A stretch of 7,592 bases of DNA from Deltaproteobacteria bacterium (GTDB lineage: Bacteria > Bdellovibrionota_C > UBA2361 > OMII01). The stretch spans positions 1 through 7,592 of the forward strand of contig JALRCK010000097.1 of assembly GCA_023262305.1 (NCBI GenBank). The letters are read 5' to 3'. A program made the position numbers and the translations under genes. The notes beneath the pieces were generated by a model. That model was not told the DNA's origin. It saw nothing but the letters and a program-made list of their open reading frames with translations, and ran no database searches. The stretch's first letter is position 1. Each line of letters opens with the position of its first letter. Below are positions 1-6,083 of the stretch, piece after piece.

Positions 1-2
1 TT

Positions 3-110
3 CGCCATTTCAAGAGCGCCAAGGTCGTCGAGTTCGACAATGCCGGTCACTGGGTCCATCACGACCGGCTGACCGACTTTGTCGCAACGACAAAGGCTTT
101 CATCGCCTAG
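3..110 (+). CDS. alpha/beta-hydrolase, C-terminal fragment (5' end outside window)
   Basis: Only the last 35 codons are present, running off the left edge of the window and ending in TAG. The visible peptide contains NAGHWVHHDR followed by a short helix-like tail (DFVATTKAFIA). In alpha/beta-hydrolase fold enzymes the catalytic histidine sits near the C-terminus in a GHW/GHF context followed by an acidic-basic pair and a closing helix, so the His of this GHW is the probable catalytic base. The nucleophile and acid of the triad lie outside the window, so the substrate cannot be inferred. A 42-base gap separates it from the dehydrogenase downstream on the same strand, which is compatible with one transcript. 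A different hydrolase-like family is possible but less likely. Confidence 0.7.
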   Translation, partial: RHFKSAKVVEFDNAGHWVHHDRLTDFVATTKAFIA

Positions 111-137
111 CGTGCGGCTGGCTGAGCGAGCGCCAGC

Positions 138-145
138 GAGAGGAG
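138..145 (+). promoter_or_regulatory. ribosome binding site of the zinc dehydrogenase
   Basis: The purine run GAGAGGAG lies 7 bases before the ATG at 153. It supports that start as the true N-terminus. Confidence 0.6.
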
Positions 146-152
146 TACTGAA

Positions 153-1172
153 ATGAGAGCGGCCATCTTTCGGGGCGGCGACATCGTGGTCGACACGCTT
201 CCGGAGCCGGTGCCCCGGCAAGGACAGGTGCTGGTCAAGACGCTGGCGTGTGGCATCTGCGGTTCCGACCTGCACGCAGCAAAGCATTCGCACCGCATGG
301 CGGCGATCACCAAGCGCATCCCGGGTCGCGTTCCGATGGACCCGGCACGGGACGTGGTCATGGGACATGAGTTCTGCTGCGAAGTGCTCGACTACGGGCC
401 CGACACCGCGAAGACGGTGAAGCCCGGCGCGCGGGTCTGCGCCATGCCGATCATGATCGAGGCGGATGGTCCGAAAGGCATGGGCTACTCCAACACTTAC
501 ATGGGTGGCTATGCCGAGCGCATGCTGCTGGCAGCGCCGCTGCTCCTCGAAGTGCCCAACGGTCTGTCGACCGATCACGCGGCACTCACCGAACCGTTGG
601 CTGTCGGCGTCCATGCCGTGGAGAAGGCCGCGCTCAAGGGTGACGAGGCTCCCTTGGTGATCGGGTGCGGTCCGGTCGGGCTTGCCGTCATCGCGGCACT
701 TCGGCTCAAGAACATCCGCCCGATCGTCGCTGCCGACTTTTCACCCAAGCGGCGCGAGCTTGCGGTGAAGATGGGAGCGGACATCGTTATCGATCCGGCG
801 AAGGAGCCGCCTTACGCCAGGCTCGCGGCGGATCGGCGGGCAGCGGTGTTCGAATGTGTCGGTGTGCCGGGCATCCTGCAGCAGATGTTTGAGGCTGTGC
901 CGCGCGATGCGCGGGTGATTGTGGTTGGCGTCTGCATGGAGCCTGACACGATCGAGCCGATGTTTGGCATCGTGAAGGAACTCAGCCTGCAGTTCGTTCT
1001 GGGCTACACGCCCGAGGAATTCGCTCGGTCCCTGCGCTTGCTGGCGGACGGCGAGGTCGATGCGGCGTCTCTCATAACCGCCAAAGTCGGTCTCGAAGGT
1101 GTAAAGGGTGCGTTCCAGGCCCTTGGAAATCCAGAGCATCACACCAAAATAGTGGTAGAACCCTGGCGCTAA
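153..1172 (+). CDS. zinc-dependent alcohol dehydrogenase family protein (MDR superfamily), NAD-type
   Basis: This is a 339-residue medium-chain dehydrogenase/reductase, a normal length for the family, which oxidises alcohols or reduces carbonyls in the cytoplasm. The GroES-like N-terminal domain carries CGICGSDLH, with Cys36 as a likely catalytic zinc ligand, and GHE at 71-73, with His72 and Glu73 as further zinc-site residues. TEPLAVGVHA (Glu147) matches the usual last acidic ligand region. The Rossmann domain has GCGPVG at 171-176, and Asp195 at the end of the second strand points to NAD(H) rather than NADP(H). The four-cysteine structural-zinc loop of classical ADHs is absent between about residues 80 and 125, where only Cys96 is seen. 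The ATG is supported by GAGAGGAG just upstream. The exact alcohol or sugar-alcohol substrate cannot be told. The next gene, a GST, follows after 13 bases, so the two are probably co-transcribed. Confidence 0.9.
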   Translation: MRAAIFRGGDIVVDTLPEPVPRQGQVLVKTLACGICGSDLHAAKHSHRMAAITKRIPGRVPMDPARDVVMGHEFCCEVLDYGPDTAKTVKPGARVCAMPIMIEADGPKGMGYSNTYMGGYAERMLLAAPLLLEVPNGLSTDHAALTEPLAVGVHAVEKAALKGDEAPLVIGCGPVGLAVIAALRLKNIRPIVAADFSPKRRELAVKMGADIVIDPAKEPPYARLAADRRAAVFECVGVPGILQQMFEAVPRDARVIVVGVCMEPDTIEPMFGIVKELSLQFVLGYTPEEFARSLRLLADGEVDAASLITAKVGLEGVKGAFQALGNPEHHTKIVVEPWR

Positions 1173-1178
1173 GGGAGG
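1173..1178 (+). promoter_or_regulatory. ribosome binding site of the GST gene
   Basis: GGGAGG sits immediately after the dehydrogenase TAA and 7 bases before the ATG at 1186. It fixes the GST start and indicates translation from a shared transcript. Confidence 0.65.
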
Positions 1179-1185
1179 CTGCTCA

Positions 1186-1800
1186 ATGAAGTTCTACAAT
1201 TCGGTCGGACCCAACCCGCGCATGGTCCGCATGTTCATGGCCGAAAAGGGCTTCGAGGTTCCCAAGGTCGATGTCGACCTGCGCGGCGGCGAGAACCGGC
1301 GCGAGCCCTTTCTGAAGGTAAATCCGGCAGGCCAGCTCCCGGCTCTGGAACTCGACGACGGCAGCGTCCTGGCCGAGATCACGGCGATCTGCGAGTACAT
1401 CGACGAGGTCAAGAAGGATACGCCATCGCTGATCGGCGACACGCCGGAGGAGCGCGCCAAGACGCGGATGTGGGTACGCCGCATCGACCTCAACATCGTC
1501 GAGCCTGCCGCCAACGGCTTTCGTTTTTCCGACGGGCTGAAGCTCTTCCAGAACCGCATTCGCTGTATCCCGGAGGCCGCCGATGGGCTGAAGGCCACGG
1601 CACGCGACAAGCTCGCCTGGCTCGATGGGCTGATGGGCAGCAATCCTTTCGTTGGCGGCAAGAATCTCACGCTCGCGGACATTTTCCTGTTTGCCTTCGT
1701 GGATTTCATGAAAGCCGTCGGCCAGCCGCTCGATCCGGCCAACAAAAATCTCACCGCCTGGTTCGAGCGCATGAAGGCTCGCCCCAGCGCCGCTGCCTGA
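1186..1800 (+). CDS. glutathione S-transferase family protein
   Basis: A 204-residue protein of typical cytosolic GST size and layout. The N-terminal thioredoxin-like domain (about 1-75) starts MKFYNSVGPNPRMVRMFMAEKG, where the Ser6/Asn10/Arg12 region occupies the position of the glutathione-activating residue. Pro52 in GQLPAL is the conserved cis-proline, and the following LAEITAICEYI segment (Glu64) is the usual gamma-glutamyl contact region, with Ile replacing the common Ser. The all-helical C-terminal domain (about 88-204) contains GGKNLTLADIFLFAF, with the T162-x-x-D165 N-capping box of the GST fold. It probably conjugates glutathione to electrophiles or serves a catabolic step together with the adjacent dehydrogenase and hydrolase; that link is inferred from spacing only. 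The subclass and substrate are not assignable by eye. Confidence 0.9.
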   Translation: MKFYNSVGPNPRMVRMFMAEKGFEVPKVDVDLRGGENRREPFLKVNPAGQLPALELDDGSVLAEITAICEYIDEVKKDTPSLIGDTPEERAKTRMWVRRIDLNIVEPAANGFRFSDGLKLFQNRIRCIPEAADGLKATARDKLAWLDGLMGSNPFVGGKNLTLADIFLFAFVDFMKAVGQPLDPANKNLTAWFERMKARPSAAA

Positions 1801-1832
1801 ACAGGGGGCTTGATTCTCGTCAGGCCTTCGCC

Positions 1833-1850
1833 AATTTCTCGACCGAAATT
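1833..1850 (+). other. short perfect inverted repeat in the GST-NEW3 gap
   Basis: AATTTC (1833-1838) and GAAATT (1845-1850) form a perfect 6-base dyad around a 6-base centre. It is the only AT-rich element in the 79-base gap between the GST stop and the next start. No T-run follows, so a factor-independent terminator is unlikely; it could be a protein-binding site or chance. Confidence 0.3.
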
Positions 1851-1879
1851 TCGTTGAACAGAGAGTGCAGGACACCAAG

Positions 1880-3028
1880 ATGCGCCGTTTCATAGCTCTG
1901 CTGGCCCTCATCGCTTTTCCCGCGCTGGCTGCCGATCCGCTGCCCGTCAAAGGCCTCTGGCTGCTGACCGACTACCCGTCGCAGACGGTACGTCCCGGCG
2001 AAACCGCCAACGTGCGCTTCAAGCTGCAGAACGCCGGACTGTCGCCGGAGCAGCTCGCGCTCTCCGTCAGCGGCGTTCCCACCGACTGGAAGATCGACAT
2101 TCTGGGCGGCGGCCAGCCGGTCGCTGCGGCGATGCCGGGGGTCAACGAGAGCGTCAGCCTGCAGCTCCGCGTCGAGGTGCCGAAGGAGGCCAAGCCCGGT
2201 TCGCAAACCGTCATGGTGCGTGCCAAGGGCGCCAGCCAGTCGATCGAATTGCCGGTCACGCTCACCATCGCCAACGAGACCCCGGCCAAGCTCACGCTCA
2301 AGACCAAGCTGCCGTCGCTCATGGGGACGCCGAAGTCGTCGTTCGACTACACGCTGTCGGTCAGCAACGACAGCGGCAAGGACCTGACGGTTGCACTGGC
2401 GGCCCAGGCGCCGGCCAACTTCCAGTCGACCTTCACCGAGGGCTTCGGCAGCAACGAAATCAGCTCGATTCCGATCGAAGCCGGTCAGTCCAAGGACATC
2501 AAGATCAAGGTGACGCCGCCGCGCGACGTGAAGGCCGGCACCTATCCGGTTCAGGTTCGCGTCTCCGCCGAGGGCGCCACGGCCGAGCAGCGCGTCAGCC
2601 TGCAGATCAGCGGCCAAGGGAAGCTTGCGCTCTCGACCAAGGACGGACGCCTGAGCGGCGAGGCCCAGGTCGGCAAGGCGAGCGACTTCACGCTGGTGCT
2701 GAGCAACGACGGCACCGCGGCGGTCGAGGAGATCGAGCTGTCGGGCAGCGTGCCCACCAACTGGAAGGTCGAGTTCACCCCGAAGAACATCGCCAGCCTC
2801 GCCCCCAACGAAAAGAAGGAAGTGCAGGCGTCGGTGACGCCGTCCGACAAGGCGATTGCCGGCGACTATGTCTCGAGCTTCCGAGCCAACGGGCGTGGCG
2901 AGTCGAGCTCGGCCGACTTCCGCATCACCGTCACCACCTCGACGATCTGGGGTGTTGTCGGCATCGGCATCATCGCCGTGGCGCTGCTGGTGCTGCTGGG
3001 CGCGGTCGCTCGCTTCGGTCGCCGCTAG
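1880..3028 (+). CDS. NEW3/NPCBM-associated-domain membrane-anchored protein, probable ABC exporter partner
   Basis: A 382-residue envelope protein. An N-terminal signal peptide is visible ([17 protein letters not shown], cleavage likely before ADPLP at about residue 18). About 330 extracytoplasmic residues follow, resembling three tandem Ig-like beta domains (about 20-125, 126-235 and 236-350). Each contains the NEW3-style phrase of a PGE/GKA turn followed by a strand and N-x-G or N-D-S/G ([25 protein letters not shown]). A single membrane helix near the C-terminus ([21 protein letters not shown]) ends in RFGRR, giving an N-out/C-in anchor. The ATG at 1880 is preferred over an in-frame GTG at 1865 because AGGA lies 7 bases before it and it places the positive charges directly ahead of the hydrophobic core. 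In known genomes such proteins (COG1470-like) sit next to ABC-2 ATPase and permease genes, and here an ATPase start lies 10 bases downstream. Role inferred: a periplasmic accessory of an exporter. Confidence 0.8.
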   Translation: MRRFIALLALIAFPALAADPLPVKGLWLLTDYPSQTVRPGETANVRFKLQNAGLSPEQLALSVSGVPTDWKIDILGGGQPVAAAMPGVNESVSLQLRVEVPKEAKPGSQTVMVRAKGASQSIELPVTLTIANETPAKLTLKTKLPSLMGTPKSSFDYTLSVSNDSGKDLTVALAAQAPANFQSTFTEGFGSNEISSIPIEAGQSKDIKIKVTPPRDVKAGTYPVQVRVSAEGATAEQRVSLQISGQGKLALSTKDGRLSGEAQVGKASDFTLVLSNDGTAAVEEIELSGSVPTNWKVEFTPKNIASLAPNEKKEVQASVTPSDKAIAGDYVSSFRANGRGESSSADFRITVTTSTIWGVVGIGIIAVALLVLLGAVARFGRR

Positions 3029-3038
3029 GTCGCGCCCG

Positions 3039-3449
3039 ATGAGCGGCAACGTCATCGAGGCCCGCGGGCTGCTCAAGCTCTATGGCAAGGCGCGCGCGGT
3101 CGATTTCATCGATCTCGACATCCGCCGCGGCGAGATCTTTGGCCTGCTCGGGCCGAATGGCGCGGGCAAGACGACGACCATCCTGATGATGCTCGGCCTC
3201 ACCGAGACCAGCGGAGCCGGCCGAGCAGCCGGATTCCCGCGAAGGGACACCAACATATACCCCAACAGAGACACCCACTCACACACCGACAGAGACTCCA
3301 AGCTCAACCCCCACACATACTCCAACCGAAACTCCAACCGAGACTCCGACCCGTACGCCAACGACGACGCCAACCGAAACTCCAACGGAAACGCCAACGG
3401 ACACACCAACCGATACTCCAACCATCACGCCGACCGCGAGCCCGACTGA
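3039..3449 (+). CDS. ABC transporter ATP-binding protein, truncated; frame runs out of register into the repeat DNA
   Basis: The first ~66 codons (to about 3236) are a clear ABC-2 type ATPase N-terminus: an A-loop tyrosine (Tyr15 in KLYGKARAV), the strand before the P-loop (RGEIFGLLG), Walker [10 protein letters not shown] at 38-46 and the following helix with LGLTETSG. The Q-loop, signature LSGGQ, Walker B and H-loop are all missing. A full protein would be about 240-310 residues. After about residue 66 the frame passes into threonine/proline-repeat DNA in the wrong register, producing an Asn/Asp/Arg-rich tail (residues about 70-136) that is not a real domain. The upstream NEW3 gene ends 10 bases before this ATG, and an AGG there may act as ribosome binding site. 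The gene is either cut by an assembly join or by a real recombination; the product as read would not be a working ATPase. Confidence 0.8.
   Translation: MSGNVIEARGLLKLYGKARAVDFIDLDIRRGEIFGLLGPNGAGKTTTILMMLGLTETSGAGRAAGFPRRDTNIYPNRDTHSHTDRDSKLNPHTYSNRNSNRDSDPYANDDANRNSNGNANGHTNRYSNHHADREPD
3205..3250. other. junction between two compositionally different DNA pieces
   Basis: Left of here the DNA is GC-rich with high third-position GC; right of here it is much lower and codon use changes. The ABC ATPase loses homology around residue 66, while the Thr/Pro repeat begins in another frame at about 3247. A short motif, ACCGAGAC, in the ABC gene (3201-3208) also occurs in the repeat units, which gives possible microhomology for a false or real join. 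The exact base cannot be fixed, because both frames stay open across the segment. Confidence 0.65.
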
Positions 3450-5511
3450 AACTCCAACCACAACCCCAACTAGCACCCCGACTGACACACCGACGGATAC
3501 CCCGACCGGCACTCCAACCGAGACACCAACATCGAGCCCCACAACCACTCCAACTGAAACACCTACGAGTACTCCAACCGAAACCCCAACGGAGACACCA
3601 ACGGATACTCCAACAGAGACACCAACGGAGACCCCTTCCATGACTCCGACAGAGACCCCTACAGCTACTCCGAGTCAGACACCAACGAGCACACCATCAG
3701 AGACTCCAACCGATACCCCAACTATCACTCCAACAGAGACTCCGACCGACACTCCGACAGAGACACCAACGGTTACCCCGACAGAGACCGCCACTGAAAC
3801 ACCAACTATCACTCCAACTGAAACGCCGACCGAAACGCCAACTGATACACCAACTGAAACACCAACAGCTACGGCGACTGGAACGGCCACGACCACTCCC
3901 ACAGAAACACCAACGAGCACACCAACCGATACCCCAACCGTCTCACCGACGGCGACCGTAACCGATACGCCCACAGAGACCCCCACCACGACTCCAACGG
4001 AGACCCCGACCGACACACCAACCGAGACACCAACAGAAACCCCATCGAGTACACCATCTGAAACACCGACTGTGACACCAACGGAGACGCCGACAGAGAC
4101 ACCGACTCAAACCCCGACAGAGACGCCAACAGAGACTCCAACCCTAACGCCCACCGAAACACCAACCAGCACCCCAACCGACACACCAACGATCACGCCA
4201 ACAGAGACTGCAACGAATACACCCACCGAGACGCCCACCGTCACACCCACACACACACCCACCAACACGCCAACGGTAACTCCAACACCGACGATCACGG
4301 ATACTGCAACTGCAACGCCGACGGAGACCCCAACGGAAACACCGACGGCATCTCCAACAGAGACGCCTACCACCACTCCTACCGAAACGCCAACGATGAC
4401 GCCAACCGTCACGCCAACCGTTACGCCAACCCCATCACCAACTCATACGCCTACACCAACACACACACCGACCCTCACATCAACACCCACCATCACCCCA
4501 ACACCAACGGAGACCCCAACACCAACGGTGACACCGACAGCGACCCCAACCGTGCCGGCTGCACCGATTATTTTCAGGCTCACGATCAACGAAACACCGA
4601 TCGCTGGGGCACCACTCAGGATAGACTCATCAACGTCGAGCACAGATGCTAACGGTGAGGTGCTGGCTAACCTCTCGCTTGCTGAGCAGCACCTCGTTGA
4701 GTCAGGGCTCCCAGCGATATCGTTCACACCGATTTACGAAACAGGCTCGATGCTCGCAGCACGCAGTCCCGTGACGATCGCTGCGGAGGCTCTCGTCTCG
4801 TCACCTGAAGCTCCCTGTAGGGTCTTTGTAGGTGGAACTCCCTCGATCTACTTCTCAGCAGTGAATACAAGTGATCAGACACTCTCGGTCCCTCTCAGTT
4901 ACTCGCTGCTTAATTCGATCTACTCCATCACCGGGGAGGCAACACCACCTGAAGACTTCGCGCCGGGTAGTGGAGGATTCGCTGTGCCAGAGCGCTACTT
5001 CATCAAACCGGACGCCACACTTGCTGGCGTATGGAACTTCCTTGGTCAACAGGTAGTGCTCGGGGAGAATCCAAACACCTGTACAGACCGAGGAATCCCA
5101 GGCGAATGCCAGGCGATCGACCCAACCACCCTCAAGATTCCATTCATGCACGCTCGGGCGGTGATTGTACGGCTCGCTCGACAGGCCGTGATTGAAGCAA
5201 GGCGCGGTCGATGGAGGGGAACAAACGGCTCGTACAAGATTCCCTTCTTCACACGCGGCATTCGAGCGCTCGCGAGCATCGATGCAGCGGTGAATATCAA
5301 GACGGGTAGCGCCTTCACATGTCCAACAACACCCCCCTCATGTACGCTCCGAAAGGTGAATAGAGCGCGGGCTCGAAGCGCATTCAGGTATATCTTTAAA
5401 GGAACTCCTCCGCGTGGTCTGGAGCATCTCTACCGAGGAGTGGAGCGCGAGGCTAAGGCGTTTGAGCAGGAGCTGAGGAAAGTGCCGGCCGAATACGTGG
5501 TGTGTGAGTGA
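3241..5511 (+). CDS. Thr/Pro tetrapeptide-repeat secreted or surface protein with unrecognised C-terminal domain, 5' end lost
   Basis: The frame is open from 3190, with no credible start before the repeats; the first in-frame ATG (3640) lies inside them and is not believable. From 3247 to 4551 it encodes ~435 residues of T-P-T-x units, x being mostly E or D with S, V, I, A, T, H and others mixed in. The C-terminal ~319 residues (4552-5508) are non-repetitive. They begin with a beta-rich stretch ([21 protein letters not shown], then [13 protein letters not shown], like a bacterial Ig-type or carboxypeptidase-regulatory fold) and continue with six cysteines (codons at 4816, 5080, 5107, 5320, 5341 and 5503), an even number compatible with disulphides outside the cytoplasm. 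The end is helical and basic (about the last 60 residues). The Thr/Pro part probably forms an extended, possibly O-glycosylated stalk. The signal peptide expected upstream is missing because of the junction. I do not recognise the C-terminal family; no catalytic motif stands out. Confidence 0.75.
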   Translation, partial: EGTPTYTPTETPTHTPTETPSSTPTHTPTETPTETPTRTPTTTPTETPTETPTDTPTDTPTITPTASPTETPTTTPTSTPTDTPTDTPTGTPTETPTSSPTTTPTETPTSTPTETPTETPTDTPTETPTETPSMTPTETPTATPSQTPTSTPSETPTDTPTITPTETPTDTPTETPTVTPTETATETPTITPTETPTETPTDTPTETPTATATGTATTTPTETPTSTPTDTPTVSPTATVTDTPTETPTTTPTETPTDTPTETPTETPSSTPSETPTVTPTETPTETPTQTPTETPTETPTLTPTETPTSTPTDTPTITPTETATNTPTETPTVTPTHTPTNTPTVTPTPTITDTATATPTETPTETPTASPTETPTTTPTETPTMTPTVTPTVTPTPSPTHTPTPTHTPTLTSTPTITPTPTETPTPTVTPTATPTVPAAPIIFRLTINETPIAGAPLRIDSSTSSTDANGEVLANLSLAEQHLVESGLPAISFTPIYETGSMLAARSPVTIAAEALVSSPEAPCRVFVGGTPSIYFSAVNTSDQTLSVPLSYSLLNSIYSITGEATPPEDFAPGSGGFAVPERYFIKPDATLAGVWNFLGQQVVLGENPNTCTDRGIPGECQAIDPTTLKIPFMHARAVIVRLARQAVIEARRGRWRGTNGSYKIPFFTRGIRALASIDAAVNIKTGSAFTCPTTPPSCTLRKVNRARARSAFRYIFKGTPPRGLEHLYRGVEREAKAFEQELRKVPAEYVVCE
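3247..4551 (+). repeat. 12-base degenerate tandem repeat encoding TPTE/TPTD-like units
   Basis: About 109 units of the form ACN-CCN-ACN-variable codon. Third positions of Thr and Pro codons differ freely between neighbours (aca/acc/acg/act; cca/ccc/ccg/cct), so the protein pattern is kept while the DNA pattern has drifted. Occasional swaps break the pattern: PS for PT, and a [13 protein letters not shown] alanine/glycine patch near 3868-3897. The + strand is strongly A/C-rich here with very few T and G, unlike either flank. Confidence 0.9.
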
Positions 5512-5550
5512 TAGCACCTCTTCGGACGGTTGCATGTATGCAGTAAGCCT

Positions 5551-5807
5551 TCCCTCTACTCCTCCCCTTTATCCTTCTGATCATCCTGCACCGGGGTCTT
5601 CCTCAATATCAGGAGCTCCCTGTGGATTGTACCGAGTGATATTTCAGTGCGTTTACCCTGGAGAATTTAAAACCCCCGTCAACCTTTGATTACTTTCCAC
5701 GGCCGGACTTGCGAAAGCAAAACTGATCGCACTTTGAGGATCAGCATGAGGAAACCGGTGCAGGTGCAGGAGGATCAGAACGATGCGGATTAAGAGGAGG
5801 AATAGGA
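5551..5807. repeat. long imperfect inverted repeat (two ~60-base arms)
   Basis: The reverse complement of 5551-5607 aligns with 5743-5807. Shared blocks in order are TGAGGAA, CCGGTGCAGG, GATCAGAA, GGAT, AAG, GGAGGA and TAG. The right arm carries two extra 6-base pieces, TGCAGG (a tandem copy of its neighbour) and CGATGC. A further inner pair, AGTGCG (5646-5651) and CGCACT (5728-5733), extends the symmetry. Both arms end outwards in an AGGAGG-like purine run, as a ribosome binding site would on each outward strand. It may be a pair of diverged leader sequences, the ends of a small non-coding element, or a large RNA hairpin. No transposase is present. Confidence 0.6.
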
Positions 5808-5816
5808 TGGTTAGCT

Positions 5817-5990
5817 GTGCGAGTATTGGACATACCTGTAAAGAGTTCGGTTTCGGTCCCTAGGATACCCTTTGGTCTCGCTGTCCTCTTTGTATTCATC
5901 GTATGTCCTGCGACAATTTTTGGGACCGCAAAGGACTCAGAGGATCTGAGGCGTGCCCATCTCGACCCAGTTGCTATCCGGGTTACATAG
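5817..5990 (+). CDS. small signal-peptide-like open frame, possible gene remnant
   Basis: A frame starting at GTG 5817 encodes 57 residues. The N-terminus is basic then strongly hydrophobic (RIPFGLAVLFVFIVCPATIFGTA) and the tail is polar (KDSEDLRRAHLDPVAIRV), ending in TAG. This has the layout of a Sec signal peptide at the start of an exported protein. A strong AGGAGG at 5795-5800 lies 16 bases before the GTG, which is too far for comfort. It sits 6 bases before an ATG at 5807 in a different frame that stops after 18 codons, so a one- or two-base indel could have separated the start from the signal sequence. It could be the decayed 5' end of a secreted-protein gene or a chance hydrophobic stretch. 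Confidence 0.3.
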   Translation: MRVLDIPVKSSVSVPRIPFGLAVLFVFIVCPATIFGTAKDSEDLRRAHLDPVAIRVT

Positions 5991-6083
5991 CCATGGTTAC
6001 CGAGCCGACATCGCTATGGGACTATATATATAGAGACGGGGCAACTGAGGACCAACGTAATTTCAATACGTTACAACAAAGCT

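Larger units (their letters stand above)
5512..6083. other. 572-base intergenic region without a convincing gene
   Basis: This lies between the convergent ends of the repeat protein and murE. It holds a perfect small dyad at 5531-5542 (TGCAT-GT-ATGCA), a long imperfect inverted repeat (5551-5807), a TTGC-GAAA-GCAA tetraloop-like hairpin at 5709-5720, a dyad CTGATC/GATCAG at 5723-5744 and a dyad AACGTA/TACGTT at 6054-6072. It also holds one short signal-peptide-like frame (5817-5990). None of the dyads is followed by a clear T-run in either direction, so I cannot name a terminator. I see no tRNA or rRNA pattern. Confidence 0.55.

Noticed and set aside
1183..1950. Long - strand frame opposite the GST gene
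   Set aside because: GC-rich shadow frame. The + strand product is a clear GST with a good ribosome binding site.
1820..3076. 418-codon - strand frame opposite the NEW3 gene
   Set aside because: Its Arg/Gly/Leu-rich composition is typical of antisense GC-rich coding DNA. The + strand has a signal peptide, repeated beta domains and an anchor.
3279..4412. Long - strand frames encoding VGVS-type repeats opposite the Thr/Pro repeat
   Set aside because: The reverse complement of ACN-CCN-ACN-GAN cannot produce stops in that register, so these frames are automatic shadows. They have no ribosome binding sites or plausible starts.
3247..4551. CRISPR array
   Set aside because: The period is 12 bases, continuous and coding, with no constant repeats separated by unique spacers.
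5551..5807. Insertion sequence or MITE
   Set aside because: There is inverted-arm symmetry, but no transposase, no clear target-site duplication, and the arms are unevenly diverged. Kept as a repeat only.
5753..5903. ~50-codon - strand frame starting near 5903
   Set aside because: It has a weak AGGA upstream but is short and proline-rich with no recognisable motif, and it overlaps the inverted-repeat arm. Not enough support to call.
6054..6072. Terminator downstream of murE
   Set aside because: AACGTA/TACGTT forms a dyad, but the stem is short and AT-rich and no T-run follows on the - strand.
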